NCBI RefSeq assembly: GCF_020216025.1
Contig: NZ_JAIWNC010000022.1
Span: 124,001 to 188,000 of the forward strand
Direction of reading: 5' to 3'
Origin: Jidongwangia harbinensis
Lineage (GTDB): Bacteria > Actinomycetota > Actinomycetes > Mycobacteriales > Micromonosporaceae
Length of the DNA: 64,000 nucleotides
Part shown: one piece after another, positions 1 through 6,178 of the stretch
Layout of the letters: every line of letters begins with the position of its first letter
Position numbering within the stretch: the stretch's first letter is position 1
Position numbers and translations under genes: made by a program
Notes under the pieces: generated by a model
What the model was told of the DNA's origin: nothing
The model's database searches: none
What the model saw: only the letters and a program-made list of their open reading frames with translations

Positions 1-131
1 TCCTGGCCGGCGTGGCCGGGCTGCTGCTGCTCTACCTGGCGCCGGTCACCATCGCGGCCGGAGTCGCCGCGCTCGCCGTCGCCGCGGGACTCGCCATCAT
101 CGCCAAACGAACGGGGAGGCAACCGACATGA
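1..131 (+). CDS. C-terminal end of a membrane protein, probably TRAP transporter fused permease (partial)
   Basis: Only the last 42 codons lie in the window, in the frame starting at base 3. They encode a strongly hydrophobic stretch (Leu/Ala/Val/Ile rich, two closely spaced segments) ending in a short basic tail (KRTGRQPT). The stop TGA overlaps the ATG of the next gene by 4 bp (ATGA), so the two are translationally coupled. Since the next gene is a TAXI-type TRAP solute receptor, and TAXI receptors are normally encoded next to a fused 4TM/12TM TRAP permease, this is most likely the end of that permease. The identity rests on context only; the visible residues just show a membrane protein C-terminus. 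Confidence 0.6.
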   Translation, partial: LAGVAGLLLLYLAPVTIAAGVAALAVAAGLAIIAKRTGRQPT

Positions 132-1132
132 GAAGAACCCTTGCCACCATCACCGCCGCAACCCTGGCGGTGACCGCCGCGACGGCCTGCGGCGGCCGGC
201 AGGACGCCGCCACCACCGACGCCGGCGGGGACGTCACCTGCGAGGTCGCCAACGAGACCCGGGTCGGCATCGCCACCGGCAACGCCACCGGCGTCTACTT
301 CGCACTCGGCAACGCGTACGCCGCGCAGCTGAGCGCCACCGGCGGCAAGGTCAAGGCCACCGCGTCCGAGACCGGCGCCTCGGTGCAGAACATCCAGCAG
401 CTCGTCGCGGGCAGCTTCGACGTCGCCTTCTCCCTCGCCGACACGGCCGCCGACGCGGTCAACGGCACCGGCAGCTTCACCGCCAAGCAGCCGGTCGCCG
501 CGATCTCCCGGATCCACACCAACTACACCCAGGTGATCGTGCGCAAGGCCGCCGGCATCTCCGACGTGGCCGGGATGCGCGGCAAGCGGGTCTCCACCGG
601 CTCGCCGAAGAGCGGCACCGAGGTCATCGCCAACCGCGTCCTCACCGCCGCCGGCCTCGACCCCGCGGCGGACGTGAGCGCGCAGAAGCTCGACCTCACC
701 AAGACCGTCGACGGCATCAAGGAAGGCACGATCGACGCCATGTTCTGGTCCGGCGGCCTGCCCACCCCCGGCGTGACCGACCTGATGACCACGTCGGCGG
801 CGCAGGTGGAGTTCCTCGACATCACGCCCCTGCTCCCCGAACTCCAGAAGATCAACCCGGTGTACGAGGCCGGCACGATCCCCGCCGCCACGTACAAGAC
901 CGCGGCCGACGTGAAGACCATCGTCGTGCCCAACATGCTGCTGGTCCGGGAGAACCTGGACGCCAACGTGGCGTGCGTGCTGACGAAGGCGCTGTTCGAC
1001 CGGAAGCAGCAGCTGGAGCAGGCCACCGCGGCGGCCAAGGAGATCAGCCTGGAGAAGGCCCGGCTGACCGACCCGGTGCCGTTGCACCGCGGCGCGACCA
1101 AGGCCCTGGACGACCTGGCCGCCCCCAAGTAA
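128..1132 (+). CDS. TAXI family TRAP transporter solute-binding lipoprotein
   Basis: 334 aa extracytoplasmic receptor for a TRAP (tripartite, ion-gradient driven) importer. The N-terminus is basic (MRRTLA) followed by a hydrophobic stretch and a lipobox-like ATAC with Cys21, so it should be a lipid-anchored protein on the outer face of the membrane. The mature part has the TAXI pattern: RVGIATGNATGVYFALGNAYA near the start, then a region (QNIQQLVAGSFDVAFSLAD) typical of the ligand-binding lobe, and the SPKSGTEVIANRVL segment. Coupled to the upstream permease by ATGA. TAXI systems usually import C4-dicarboxylates, glutamate or related acids; the substrate cannot be read from sequence. A GC-rich hairpin follows the stop. 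Confidence 0.88.
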   Translation: MRRTLATITAATLAVTAATACGGRQDAATTDAGGDVTCEVANETRVGIATGNATGVYFALGNAYAAQLSATGGKVKATASETGASVQNIQQLVAGSFDVAFSLADTAADAVNGTGSFTAKQPVAAISRIHTNYTQVIVRKAAGISDVAGMRGKRVSTGSPKSGTEVIANRVLTAAGLDPAADVSAQKLDLTKTVDGIKEGTIDAMFWSGGLPTPGVTDLMTTSAAQVEFLDITPLLPELQKINPVYEAGTIPAATYKTAADVKTIVVPNMLLVRENLDANVACVLTKALFDRKQQLEQATAAAKEISLEKARLTDPVPLHRGATKALDDLAAPK

Positions 1133-1147
1133 CCCCGTCCCGCCGCT

Positions 1148-1178
1148 GCCGCCCCGCCCCGCCCCGCGGCGGGGCGGC
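1148..1178 (+). terminator. GC-rich hairpin after the TAXI gene
   Basis: An 11-bp perfect stem (GCCGCCCCGCC / GGCGGGGCGGC) with a 9-nt loop starts 15 bp after the stop codon. There is no T-run, so it is a U-less hairpin terminator of the kind common in actinobacteria, or simply a transcript-end stabiliser. Confidence 0.5.
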
Positions 1179-1235
1179 GGAGCCGCGCGGTATGGGTTTG
1201 GAGCGCGGAGTGCCCCGCGCGGGGCGCCAGTAGGG

Positions 1236-1357
1236 GTGTGTCGGGTTGTGGTGCGGAGCGCGCCGCGGCTCTGCACGCCGTGCTGAAAGTGAGGGCGTGT
1301 GTCGAGTTCCGGTGCGGGGCGCGCCGTCACTCCCCACGCCGCGGCCGGAAGAACTGG
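1236..1357 (+). repeat. Locus A of the 61-bp hairpin repeat family (2 units, possible degenerate third)
   Basis: Two units begin at 1236 and 1297, exactly 61 bp apart (both open with GTGTGTCG and contain the GGTGCGG..GCGCGCCG core followed by a C-rich closing arm such as TGCACGCCG or CCCCACGCCG). A weaker related stretch lies just before, at about 1190-1235. The same unit, with the same period, recurs near 18.3, 37.8 and 57.4 kb. Open reading frames seen through it (translations with GAER/RSAP patterns) are artefacts of the repeat and are not annotated as genes. Confidence 0.75.
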
Positions 1358-1439
1358 GAAGCGGCACGGCGGTGCGCACACGTAAGCCGCGTCGGCGAGC
1401 GAAGAATGCGGCCGCAGAAGAACTGCCCCGGAAAAGGGA

Positions 1440-1468
1440 TTGCCGTCGGCTGGTGCCCGCTCTATTGT
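1440..1468 (+). promoter_or_regulatory. Sigma-70-like promoter TTGCCG-N17-TATTGT
   Basis: TTGCCG (1440-1445) and TATTGT (1463-1468) are separated by 17 bp, the optimal spacing for the principal sigma factor. The expected start is near 1475, about 30 nt before a Shine-Dalgarno sequence (GGGAG, 1496-1500) and the ATG at 1507. Confidence 0.5.
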
Positions 1469-1506
1469 CGTAACTCGACCACGACTTCAAATGCAGGGAG
1501 ACCGAG

Positions 1507-1665
1507 ATGTTCCGCCGGACCGTTCACGACGCGCGTTGGCTATCGCCGCGCCGTCCGGTCGTGCGGGGCCGGCTCGGCGAATCCCTCCTGGGCACGGCAC
1601 AGCTTAACGGCCGTGTGTGCCACCTCAGCAACCTTCTCCTCGGATCGGGCAGGCCGCGCGGATAG
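1507..1665 (+). CDS. Possible small Arg-rich peptide (52 aa), or a small RNA
   Basis: A 52-codon frame starts at ATG 1507, preceded by GGGAG at a 6-nt spacing, and ends at TAG 1663-1665. The peptide begins MFRRTVHDARWLSPRRP, is rich in arginine (about a fifth of residues), has one Trp and one Cys and no membrane segment. I recognise no family. What makes it worth listing is the setting: a promoter-like TTGCCG-N17-TATTGT upstream and a strong T-tailed terminator 22 bp after the stop, so the unit looks like an independent transcript of about 240 nt. It could equally be a non-coding RNA in which this frame is accidental; third-position GC bias is only moderate. Confidence 0.3.
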   Translation: MFRRTVHDARWLSPRRPVVRGRLGESLLGTAQLNGRVCHLSNLLLGSGRPRG

Positions 1666-1687
1666 CGCGCCGGAAACGGCACCGCCG

Positions 1688-1719
1688 CCGCCCCATCCCA
1701 CCGGGATCGGGCGGTTTTT
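1688..1719 (+). terminator. Strong rho-independent terminator
   Basis: Arms 1688-1699 and 1703-1714 pair in 11 of 12 positions (CCGCCC then a C-C mismatch then ATCCC), with a 3-nt ACC loop, followed directly by TTTTT (1715-1719). A second T-run of eight bases follows at 1747-1754. Canonical terminators with a T-tract are uncommon in such GC-rich DNA, which strengthens the case for a discrete short transcript upstream. Confidence 0.8.
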
Positions 1720-1813
1720 AATGCCCCGACCATTTACATAACTGCATTTTTTTTCGACCTCGCGGCTCGTGGGGGGAATCGGCACGCACGTGGGCCGATC
1801 ACGGGCCGCAACA

Positions 1814-1944
1814 GGTGCGGGAACGAAAAGCGGAGGCCCGGCGCGGGCCGGCTGCGGCGGGTACCACGACCGCCGGGCTCGCTGGCCGGGAACACTTGCG
1901 CTACCCGGCCAACGCGACGGACCGCCGCCTTTCGTTCCCGCGCC
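1814..1944 (+). ncRNA. Multi-branched inverted-repeat element, candidate structured RNA
   Basis: Outer arms 1814-1833 and 1925-1944 form a 20-bp helix with one A/C mismatch (1829/1929) and one T/G pair. Inside it three further hairpins follow one another: 1835-1840/1844-1849 (GGCCCG, 3-nt loop), 1855-1860/1870-1875 (CGGCGG, 9-nt loop), and 1883-1890/1904-1911 (TGGCCGGG, 13-nt loop). On paper this is a four-way junction. It lies 4 bp before a tRNA-like gene. It is not a T-box or any riboswitch I can name, and no gene overlaps it. Transcription from this strand is assumed because the neighbouring tRNA-like genes read this way; at DNA level it could also extrude as a cruciform. Confidence 0.5.
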
Positions 1945-1948
1945 GCAC

Positions 1949-2022
1949 GCCCTCGTAGCCCAACTGGGAGAGGCCCGGCGGTGAGAACGCCGGTGGTGCG
2001 CGTTCGACTCGCGCCGAGGGCA
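1949..2022 (+). tRNA. tRNA-Leu(GAG)-like gene with a short (class I) variable loop
   Basis: Full cloverleaf: acceptor GCCCTCG/CGAGGGC (7 perfect pairs, 1949-1955 with 2015-2021), D arm closed by GCC/GGC with the GG of the D loop, anticodon stem CGGCG/CGCCG (perfect) with loop GTGAGAA giving anticodon GAG at 1983-1985, variable loop of only 5 nt (GTGGT), T arm GCGCG-TTCGACT-CGCGC, discriminator A2022. CCA is not encoded. Leucine tRNAs in bacteria normally carry a long variable arm (class II); this one does not, so whether it is charged with leucine, or at all, is open. A second tRNA-like gene follows after 14 bp. Confidence 0.7.
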
Positions 2023-2036
2023 CGGCTCCGACACCC

Positions 2037-2111
2037 GCCCGGGTAGCCCAACTGGCAGGAGGCACGCCGTTCAGGACGGCGACAGTGCGCGTTCGAATCG
2101 CGCTCCGGGTA
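2037..2111 (+). tRNA. tRNA-Leu(CAG)-like gene with a short variable loop
   Basis: Acceptor GCCCGGG/TCCGGGT pairs fully using two G-T wobbles at its ends; D arm as in the preceding tRNA-like gene but with one extra G in the loop; anticodon stem CGCCG/CGGCG perfect, loop TTCAGGA giving anticodon CAG at 2072-2074; 5-nt variable loop ACAGT; T arm GCGCG-TTCGAAT-CGCGC; discriminator A2111; no encoded CCA. It is less perfect than its neighbour and its 3' two-thirds form the first unit of a 57-bp tandem array, so it may be a decaying or diverging copy rather than a working tRNA. Confidence 0.55.
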
Positions 2112-2288
2112 CGGCGCGGCATGCCGTTCAAGATGGCGACAGTGCGCGTTCGAATCGCGTTCCGGGTACGACGTGGCACGCCGTTCAAGATGGCGACAGT
2201 GCGCGTTCGAATCGCGTTCCGGGTACGACGTGGCACGCCGTTCAAGATGGCGACAGTGCGCGTTCGAATCGCGCTCCGGGTACGGCGC
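2061..2288 (+). repeat. Four 57-bp tandem copies of the 3' part of a tRNA-like gene
   Basis: Units start at 2061, 2118, 2175 and 2232, exactly 57 bp apart. Each contains the end of the D stem, a complete anticodon arm, variable loop, T arm and 3' acceptor strand (ending CCGGGTACG) plus a short linker (ACGACGT or ACGGCGC). Only the first unit has a 5' acceptor strand and D arm before it. Units 2-4 have anticodon loop TTCAAGA (CAA) instead of TTCAGGA, and share the change GGCGA to TGGCGA, so the expansion happened in steps. The array stops 10 bp before the stop codon of the SDR gene on the other strand. Confidence 0.9.
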
Positions 2289-2298
2289 GGCGGCCGGC

Positions 2299-3093
2299 TC
2301 AGGTGGTGACCCTGAGCCAGCCGCCGTCGATGTAGTAGGTGGAGCCGACGCAGTAGCTCGCCCTGTCCGAGCACAGGAACACGAACAGGTTCGCGATCTC
2401 CTCGGGGTCGGCGAACCGGCCGATCGGGGCGTTGTCGTCCGCCACCTTCTGCAGGTGCTCCTGCCACGAGACGTCGGTGTCCGCGGTGAGCAGCTTCGCG
2501 GTCTTCGCCCAGTCCGGCGTCATGACCAGGCCGGGGTTCACCGCGTTCACCCGGATGTTGTCGCCGATCAGCTCGTTCGCCAGGCACTTGGAGAACATCA
2601 CCAGCGCGGCCTTGGTGACGTTGTAGATCGGCTCGTAGCCCAGAGGCTGCGTGGCGCAGATCGACGCGTTGTGCAGGATCACCCCGCCGCCGCGGGACTT
2701 CATGCCGGGGGCGAGCGCGCGGGCCAGGCGGACCGCGGCCATCACGTGCAGATCCCAGTACGCCTGCCAGCGCTCGTCCGGCGCCTCGAGGATCGTCTCC
2801 TCGCTCCCGGTGCCGGCGTTGTTGATCAGGATGTCGGCGCCGCCGTACTCGGTGCCGACCGCGTCGACCAGGGCGGCCGTGCCCGCCTCGGTGGCGACGT
2901 CGGCGGCGGTGGCGGTGACCCGTACCCCGAACTCGTCTTGCAGCCCGGCCGCGACGGTGGCCAGCCGGTCCGCGTCGCGGGCGCACAACGCCAGGTCGGC
3001 GCCCTCGGCGGCGAGGCCGCGGGCGATCGCCAGGCCGATCCCGACGCTGCCTCCGGTGATCACCGCGACCTTGCCCCGCAACTGCAGATCCAT
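2299..3093 (-). CDS. Short-chain dehydrogenase/reductase (SDR)
   Basis: 264 aa classical SDR, NAD(P)-dependent oxidoreductase of the cytoplasm. Cofactor motif TGGSVGIG at residues 13-20, structural NNAG at 91-94, catalytic Ser144-Tyr157-Lys161 (YNVTK). The length and the C-terminal DGGWLRVTT end are typical of the family. ATG 3093 gives the standard N-terminus (MDLQLRGKVAVITGG). Followed 53 bp upstream by the desaturase gene on the same strand; a shared transcript and a role in lipid chemistry are possible but not shown. Substrate unknown. Confidence 0.88.
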   Translation of the reverse strand: MDLQLRGKVAVITGGSVGIGLAIARGLAAEGADLALCARDADRLATVAAGLQDEFGVRVTATAADVATEAGTAALVDAVGTEYGGADILINNAGTGSEETILEAPDERWQAYWDLHVMAAVRLARALAPGMKSRGGGVILHNASICATQPLGYEPIYNVTKAALVMFSKCLANELIGDNIRVNAVNPGLVMTPDWAKTAKLLTADTDVSWQEHLQKVADDNAPIGRFADPEEIANLFVFLCSDRASYCVGSTYYIDGGWLRVTT

Positions 3094-3146
3094 GGGTACC
3101 TCCGAGATCGTTCCGCCGAGGCACCCAGGATCGCAGCCGGCCCGGC

Positions 3147-4178
3147 TCAGCGGGCGGCGTACTCCGCACGGGCCGGCTCGCCGACCTCGTGCAGGTGCTG
3201 CAGGGCCTGCCGGTACGACTCGATCAGCCCGGTCTCGGCGTAGGGCACGCCGATCTCCGCGCAGTAGGCCCGCACGATCGGCTGGGCCCGGCGCAGGTTC
3301 GGGCTGGGCATGGCCGGGAACAGGTGGTGCTCGATCTGGTAGTTCAGCCCGCCCAGTGCCACGTCGGTGAGCCGGCCGCCGCGCACGTTGCGGGACGTCA
3401 GCACCTGCTTGCGGAGGAAGTCCTCGTCGCCGGTGGGGTGCGGCATGCCCTTGTGGTTGGGCGCGAACGTCATGCCCAGGTACACCCCGAACACCGCCTG
3501 GTGCAGCACCAGGAACGCCACCGCCTGCAGCGGGGACAACACCAGGACCAGAGCGCCGAGGTACGCCACCAGATGCGCCGTCAGCAACACCGCCTCCAGC
3601 CCGCGGTGTTTCATGCCGCCGCCGGCCAGGGCCCGGACGCTGGACACCTTGAGGTTGACGCCGAGCAGCGTGAGCAGCGGAAAGAACAGGCCCGCCTGGT
3701 GCCGGGTGAGGAAACCCTTGACGCCGCGCCGCCCGGAGCCCGCCTCCCGGGTCCAGATCAGGATGTCCGGCGCCACGTCCGGGTCCAGGTCGTCGTGGTT
3801 CGGATTGTTGTGGTGGCGGGTGTGCTTCTCCATCCACCAGCCGTAACTCATCCCGATCGCCAGGTTCCCGGCCAGCCGGCCGAGGACCTCGCCGGGTCGC
3901 CGGGTCCGGAAGACCTGCCGGTGCGCCAGGTCGTGCGCGACCAGCGCCACCTGGGCGAACGCGATCGCCAACCAGACCGCCACGGCCAGCTGCCACCAGG
4001 ACGAGCCGAGCAGCGCGAAGGCCGTCCACCCACCGATCAGCATCGCGGCCACGACGGAGAGGCGCAGCGCGTAGTAGCCGGGGCGCCGGGTCAGCAGACC
4101 CTCGGCCGACACCCGGCGGGCCAGGACGGCGAAGTCACTTCCGGCCGCGGACCGGGCCGGTTCCATGGTGAGCGTCAT
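3147..4178 (-). CDS. Membrane fatty acid (acyl) desaturase
   Basis: 343 aa integral-membrane di-iron desaturase that would put a double bond into membrane acyl chains. The three histidine boxes are present: HDLAH (82-86), HTRHH (119-123) and QIEHH near residue 290, the last followed by LFPAMPSPNL as in front-end/acyl-lipid desaturases. Hydrophobic pairs lie around 38-82 and 190-240. Start chosen at ATG 4178 (MTLTMEP), leaving 114 bp to the divergent kinase gene. The divergent sensor kinase/response regulator pair resembles the DesK-DesR arrangement that controls desaturases by membrane fluidity in Bacillus; here that is inference from position. Confidence 0.9.
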   Translation of the reverse strand: MTLTMEPARSAAGSDFAVLARRVSAEGLLTRRPGYYALRLSVVAAMLIGGWTAFALLGSSWWQLAVAVWLAIAFAQVALVAHDLAHRQVFRTRRPGEVLGRLAGNLAIGMSYGWWMEKHTRHHNNPNHDDLDPDVAPDILIWTREAGSGRRGVKGFLTRHQAGLFFPLLTLLGVNLKVSSVRALAGGGMKHRGLEAVLLTAHLVAYLGALVLVLSPLQAVAFLVLHQAVFGVYLGMTFAPNHKGMPHPTGDEDFLRKQVLTSRNVRGGRLTDVALGGLNYQIEHHLFPAMPSPNLRRAQPIVRAYCAEIGVPYAETGLIESYRQALQHLHEVGEPARAEYAAR

Positions 4179-4292
4179 GCCTACCAGCGAACCGGACGGC
4201 GGCCGGCGGCACAGGAGTGCCACGTCCCCGCGGTCGGTGGTGCTGACACCACCGACCCGCATGCCGTCGTCGGCCAGAATGAGCGGGTGGAC

Positions 4293-5591
4293 ATGGCCGA
4301 GACCGACGTACGGGCGATCCGCTGGGCGCAGGAGGGCCTGCGTGCCCTGCGGGACGGCCTGGCCGTCGTCGGGCTGTCCCTGGTCAACGTGCCGCTGCTC
4401 GTGCTCACCGTGGTGGCGCTGGTGCTCAGCCCGCTCCCGGTGGCCGGGCCGGCGGCGCTGCACGGTGTCACCGCGCTGGTCCGCCGCCGCACCGACCTGC
4501 AGCGCCGGCTGGCCGCGCGGGCCGGGGTGCCGATCCGGCGGCCGTACCGTCCGATGCCGCCGCGGGGGCTGACCGGCTGGGCGCGGTTCCGCTGGATCGT
4601 CACCGACCCGGCGACGTGGCGGGACGTGGCCTGGCTGGTGCCCGGGACGGTCACCGGGATCGTGCTGGGACTGCTCTCGCTGGCGCTGCCGCTGTACGGG
4701 CTGCAGGGGCTGACCCTGCTGCCGCTCTGGCTGTACCTGGGCACCGACTGGTACGGCTACGGCGTGTTCTGGCCGATCGAGACCGTCGGGGAGGGCTGGC
4801 TGTCGGCGCCGCAGGGTGTGGTGTTCCTGGCCGTCGGGCTGGCCGTCGCGCCGTGGTTGCGCTGGGTGGACGCCCAGTTCGCCCGGCTGTTCCTGGCACC
4901 CACCCGGGCGGCCGAGTTGCGGCTGCGGGTCACCCGGCTGACCGAGACCCGGGCCGACACGGTGGACGCCCAGGCCGCCGAGCTGCGCCGGATCGAACGG
5001 GACCTGCACGACGGCGCGCAGGCCCGCCTGGTGTCGCTGGGCATGACCATCGGGCTGGCCGAGGAACTGGTGGAACGCGACCCGGCCGCGGCGCGCAAAC
5101 TGCTGGCCGAGGCCCGGGAGTCGAGCACCACGGCGCTGGTCGAGCTGCGGCACCTGGTTCGCGGCATCCACCCGCCGGTGCTGGCCGAGCGCGGGCTGGA
5201 CGGCGCGGTCCGGGCGCTGGCGCTGAGCCTGCCGGTGCCGACCACGGTGGACAGTGACGTGTCCGGGCGGGCGGAGACGCCGGTGGAGTCGGCGGCCTAC
5301 TTCGCGGTCGCCGAGGCGCTGACCAACGTGGCCCGGCACAGCGGTGCCCGCCGGGCCTGGGTGAGCCTGCGGCACGCGGAGCAGACGCTGGTGCTGACGG
5401 TCGGCGACGACGGCGCCGGCAACGCCGATCCGGAGGGCGGCACCGGCCTGCGGGGGATCGAACGCCGCCTCGCCGCGTTCGATGGCACGATGACGCTGTC
5501 CAGCCCGCCGGGTGGACCGACCGTCGTGACCATGGAGCTGCCGTGCGTGTTGTCATCGCCGAAGACCTCGCCCTCCTCCGGGACGGACTGA
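4293..5591 (+). CDS. Sensor histidine kinase, NarL-type partner (HisKA_3)
   Basis: 432 aa. The N-terminal ~210 residues hold about four hydrophobic segments (near 24-45, 112-135, 140-160 and 172-192), resembling the putative membrane sensor domain frequently seen in actinobacterial kinases. Then a dimerisation/phosphoacceptor helix with ERDLHDGAQARLVSLGM (His is the phosphorylation site), and an ATPase domain with N-box EALTNVARHS, DDGAG and GTGLRGIERR. Start at ATG 4293; an in-frame GTG at 4287 is an alternative. The 3' end overlaps the response regulator gene by 49 bp in another frame, so the pair must be co-transcribed. Divergent from the desaturase gene. Confidence 0.88.
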   Translation: MAETDVRAIRWAQEGLRALRDGLAVVGLSLVNVPLLVLTVVALVLSPLPVAGPAALHGVTALVRRRTDLQRRLAARAGVPIRRPYRPMPPRGLTGWARFRWIVTDPATWRDVAWLVPGTVTGIVLGLLSLALPLYGLQGLTLLPLWLYLGTDWYGYGVFWPIETVGEGWLSAPQGVVFLAVGLAVAPWLRWVDAQFARLFLAPTRAAELRLRVTRLTETRADTVDAQAAELRRIERDLHDGAQARLVSLGMTIGLAEELVERDPAAARKLLAEARESSTTALVELRHLVRGIHPPVLAERGLDGAVRALALSLPVPTTVDSDVSGRAETPVESAAYFAVAEALTNVARHSGARRAWVSLRHAEQTLVLTVGDDGAGNADPEGGTGLRGIERRLAAFDGTMTLSSPPGGPTVVTMELPCVLSSPKTSPSSGTD

Positions 5592-6178
5592 CCCGTCTGC
5601 TGGAGGCGTTCGACTTCGAGGTGGTCGCGGCGGTGGACAACGGTCCCGCGCTGCTGCCGGCGCTGATCGAGTACCGCCCGGACGTGGCGGTGGTGGACGT
5701 GCGGCTGCCGCCCACGTTCACCGACGAGGGGCTGCAGGCGGCGATCGCCGCGCGTACCGAGGTGCCGGGGTTGCCGATCCTGGTCCTGTCCCAGCACGTG
5801 GAGCCGTTGTACGCCCGCGAGCTGCTCACCGACCGCAAGGGCGGCGTCGGTTACCTGTTGAAGGACCGGGTGGCCAACGTGGGGCAGTTCGTCGACGCGG
5901 TGCGCCGGGTGGCCGGCGGCGGCACCGCGATGGACCCCGAGGTGGTGTCCCAGTTGCTGGCCCGCAGCGAGCCGCTGGCGGTGCTGACCGGCCGGGAGCG
6001 GGAGGTGCTGGGTCAGATGGCGGAGGGCCGGTCCAACGCGGCGATCGCGGCGAAGCTGTTCATCACCGAGAAGGCGATCAGCAAGCACATCAACAACATC
6101 TTCACGAAGCTGGACCTGCCGCCGTCGGAGGACGACAACCGGCGGGTACTGGCCGTGCTCACGTACCTGAATTCCTGA
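5543..6178 (+). CDS. NarL/FixJ-family response regulator
   Basis: 211 aa cytoplasmic transcription factor. Receiver domain with the acidic pair ED at residues 7-8 and phospho-Asp in VAVVDVRLP; C-terminal LuxR-type helix-turn-helix (LTGREREVLGQMAEGRSNAAIAAKLFITEKAISKHINNIFTKL). GTG start at 5543 lies inside the kinase gene. Partner of the HisKA_3 kinase upstream; likely targets are its own promoter region and/or the divergent desaturase. Its stop region overlaps the convergent gene by 20 bp. Confidence 0.9.
   Translation: MRVVIAEDLALLRDGLTRLLEAFDFEVVAAVDNGPALLPALIEYRPDVAVVDVRLPPTFTDEGLQAAIAARTEVPGLPILVLSQHVEPLYARELLTDRKGGVGYLLKDRVANVGQFVDAVRRVAGGGTAMDPEVVSQLLARSEPLAVLTGREREVLGQMAEGRSNAAIAAKLFITEKAISKHINNIFTKLDLPPSEDDNRRVLAVLTYLNS

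Noticed and set aside
1835..1911. Ordinary rho-independent terminators
   Set aside because: Three hairpins in a row inside a long helix with no T-run do not fit terminators; treated as one structured element.
2061..2288. Four separate tRNA genes
   Set aside because: Only the first unit has a 5' acceptor strand and D arm; the others cannot close a cloverleaf.
2061..2288. Attachment site of a mobile island in this window
   Set aside because: No integrase, excisionase or island boundary is nearby; kept only as one possible explanation of the repeat.
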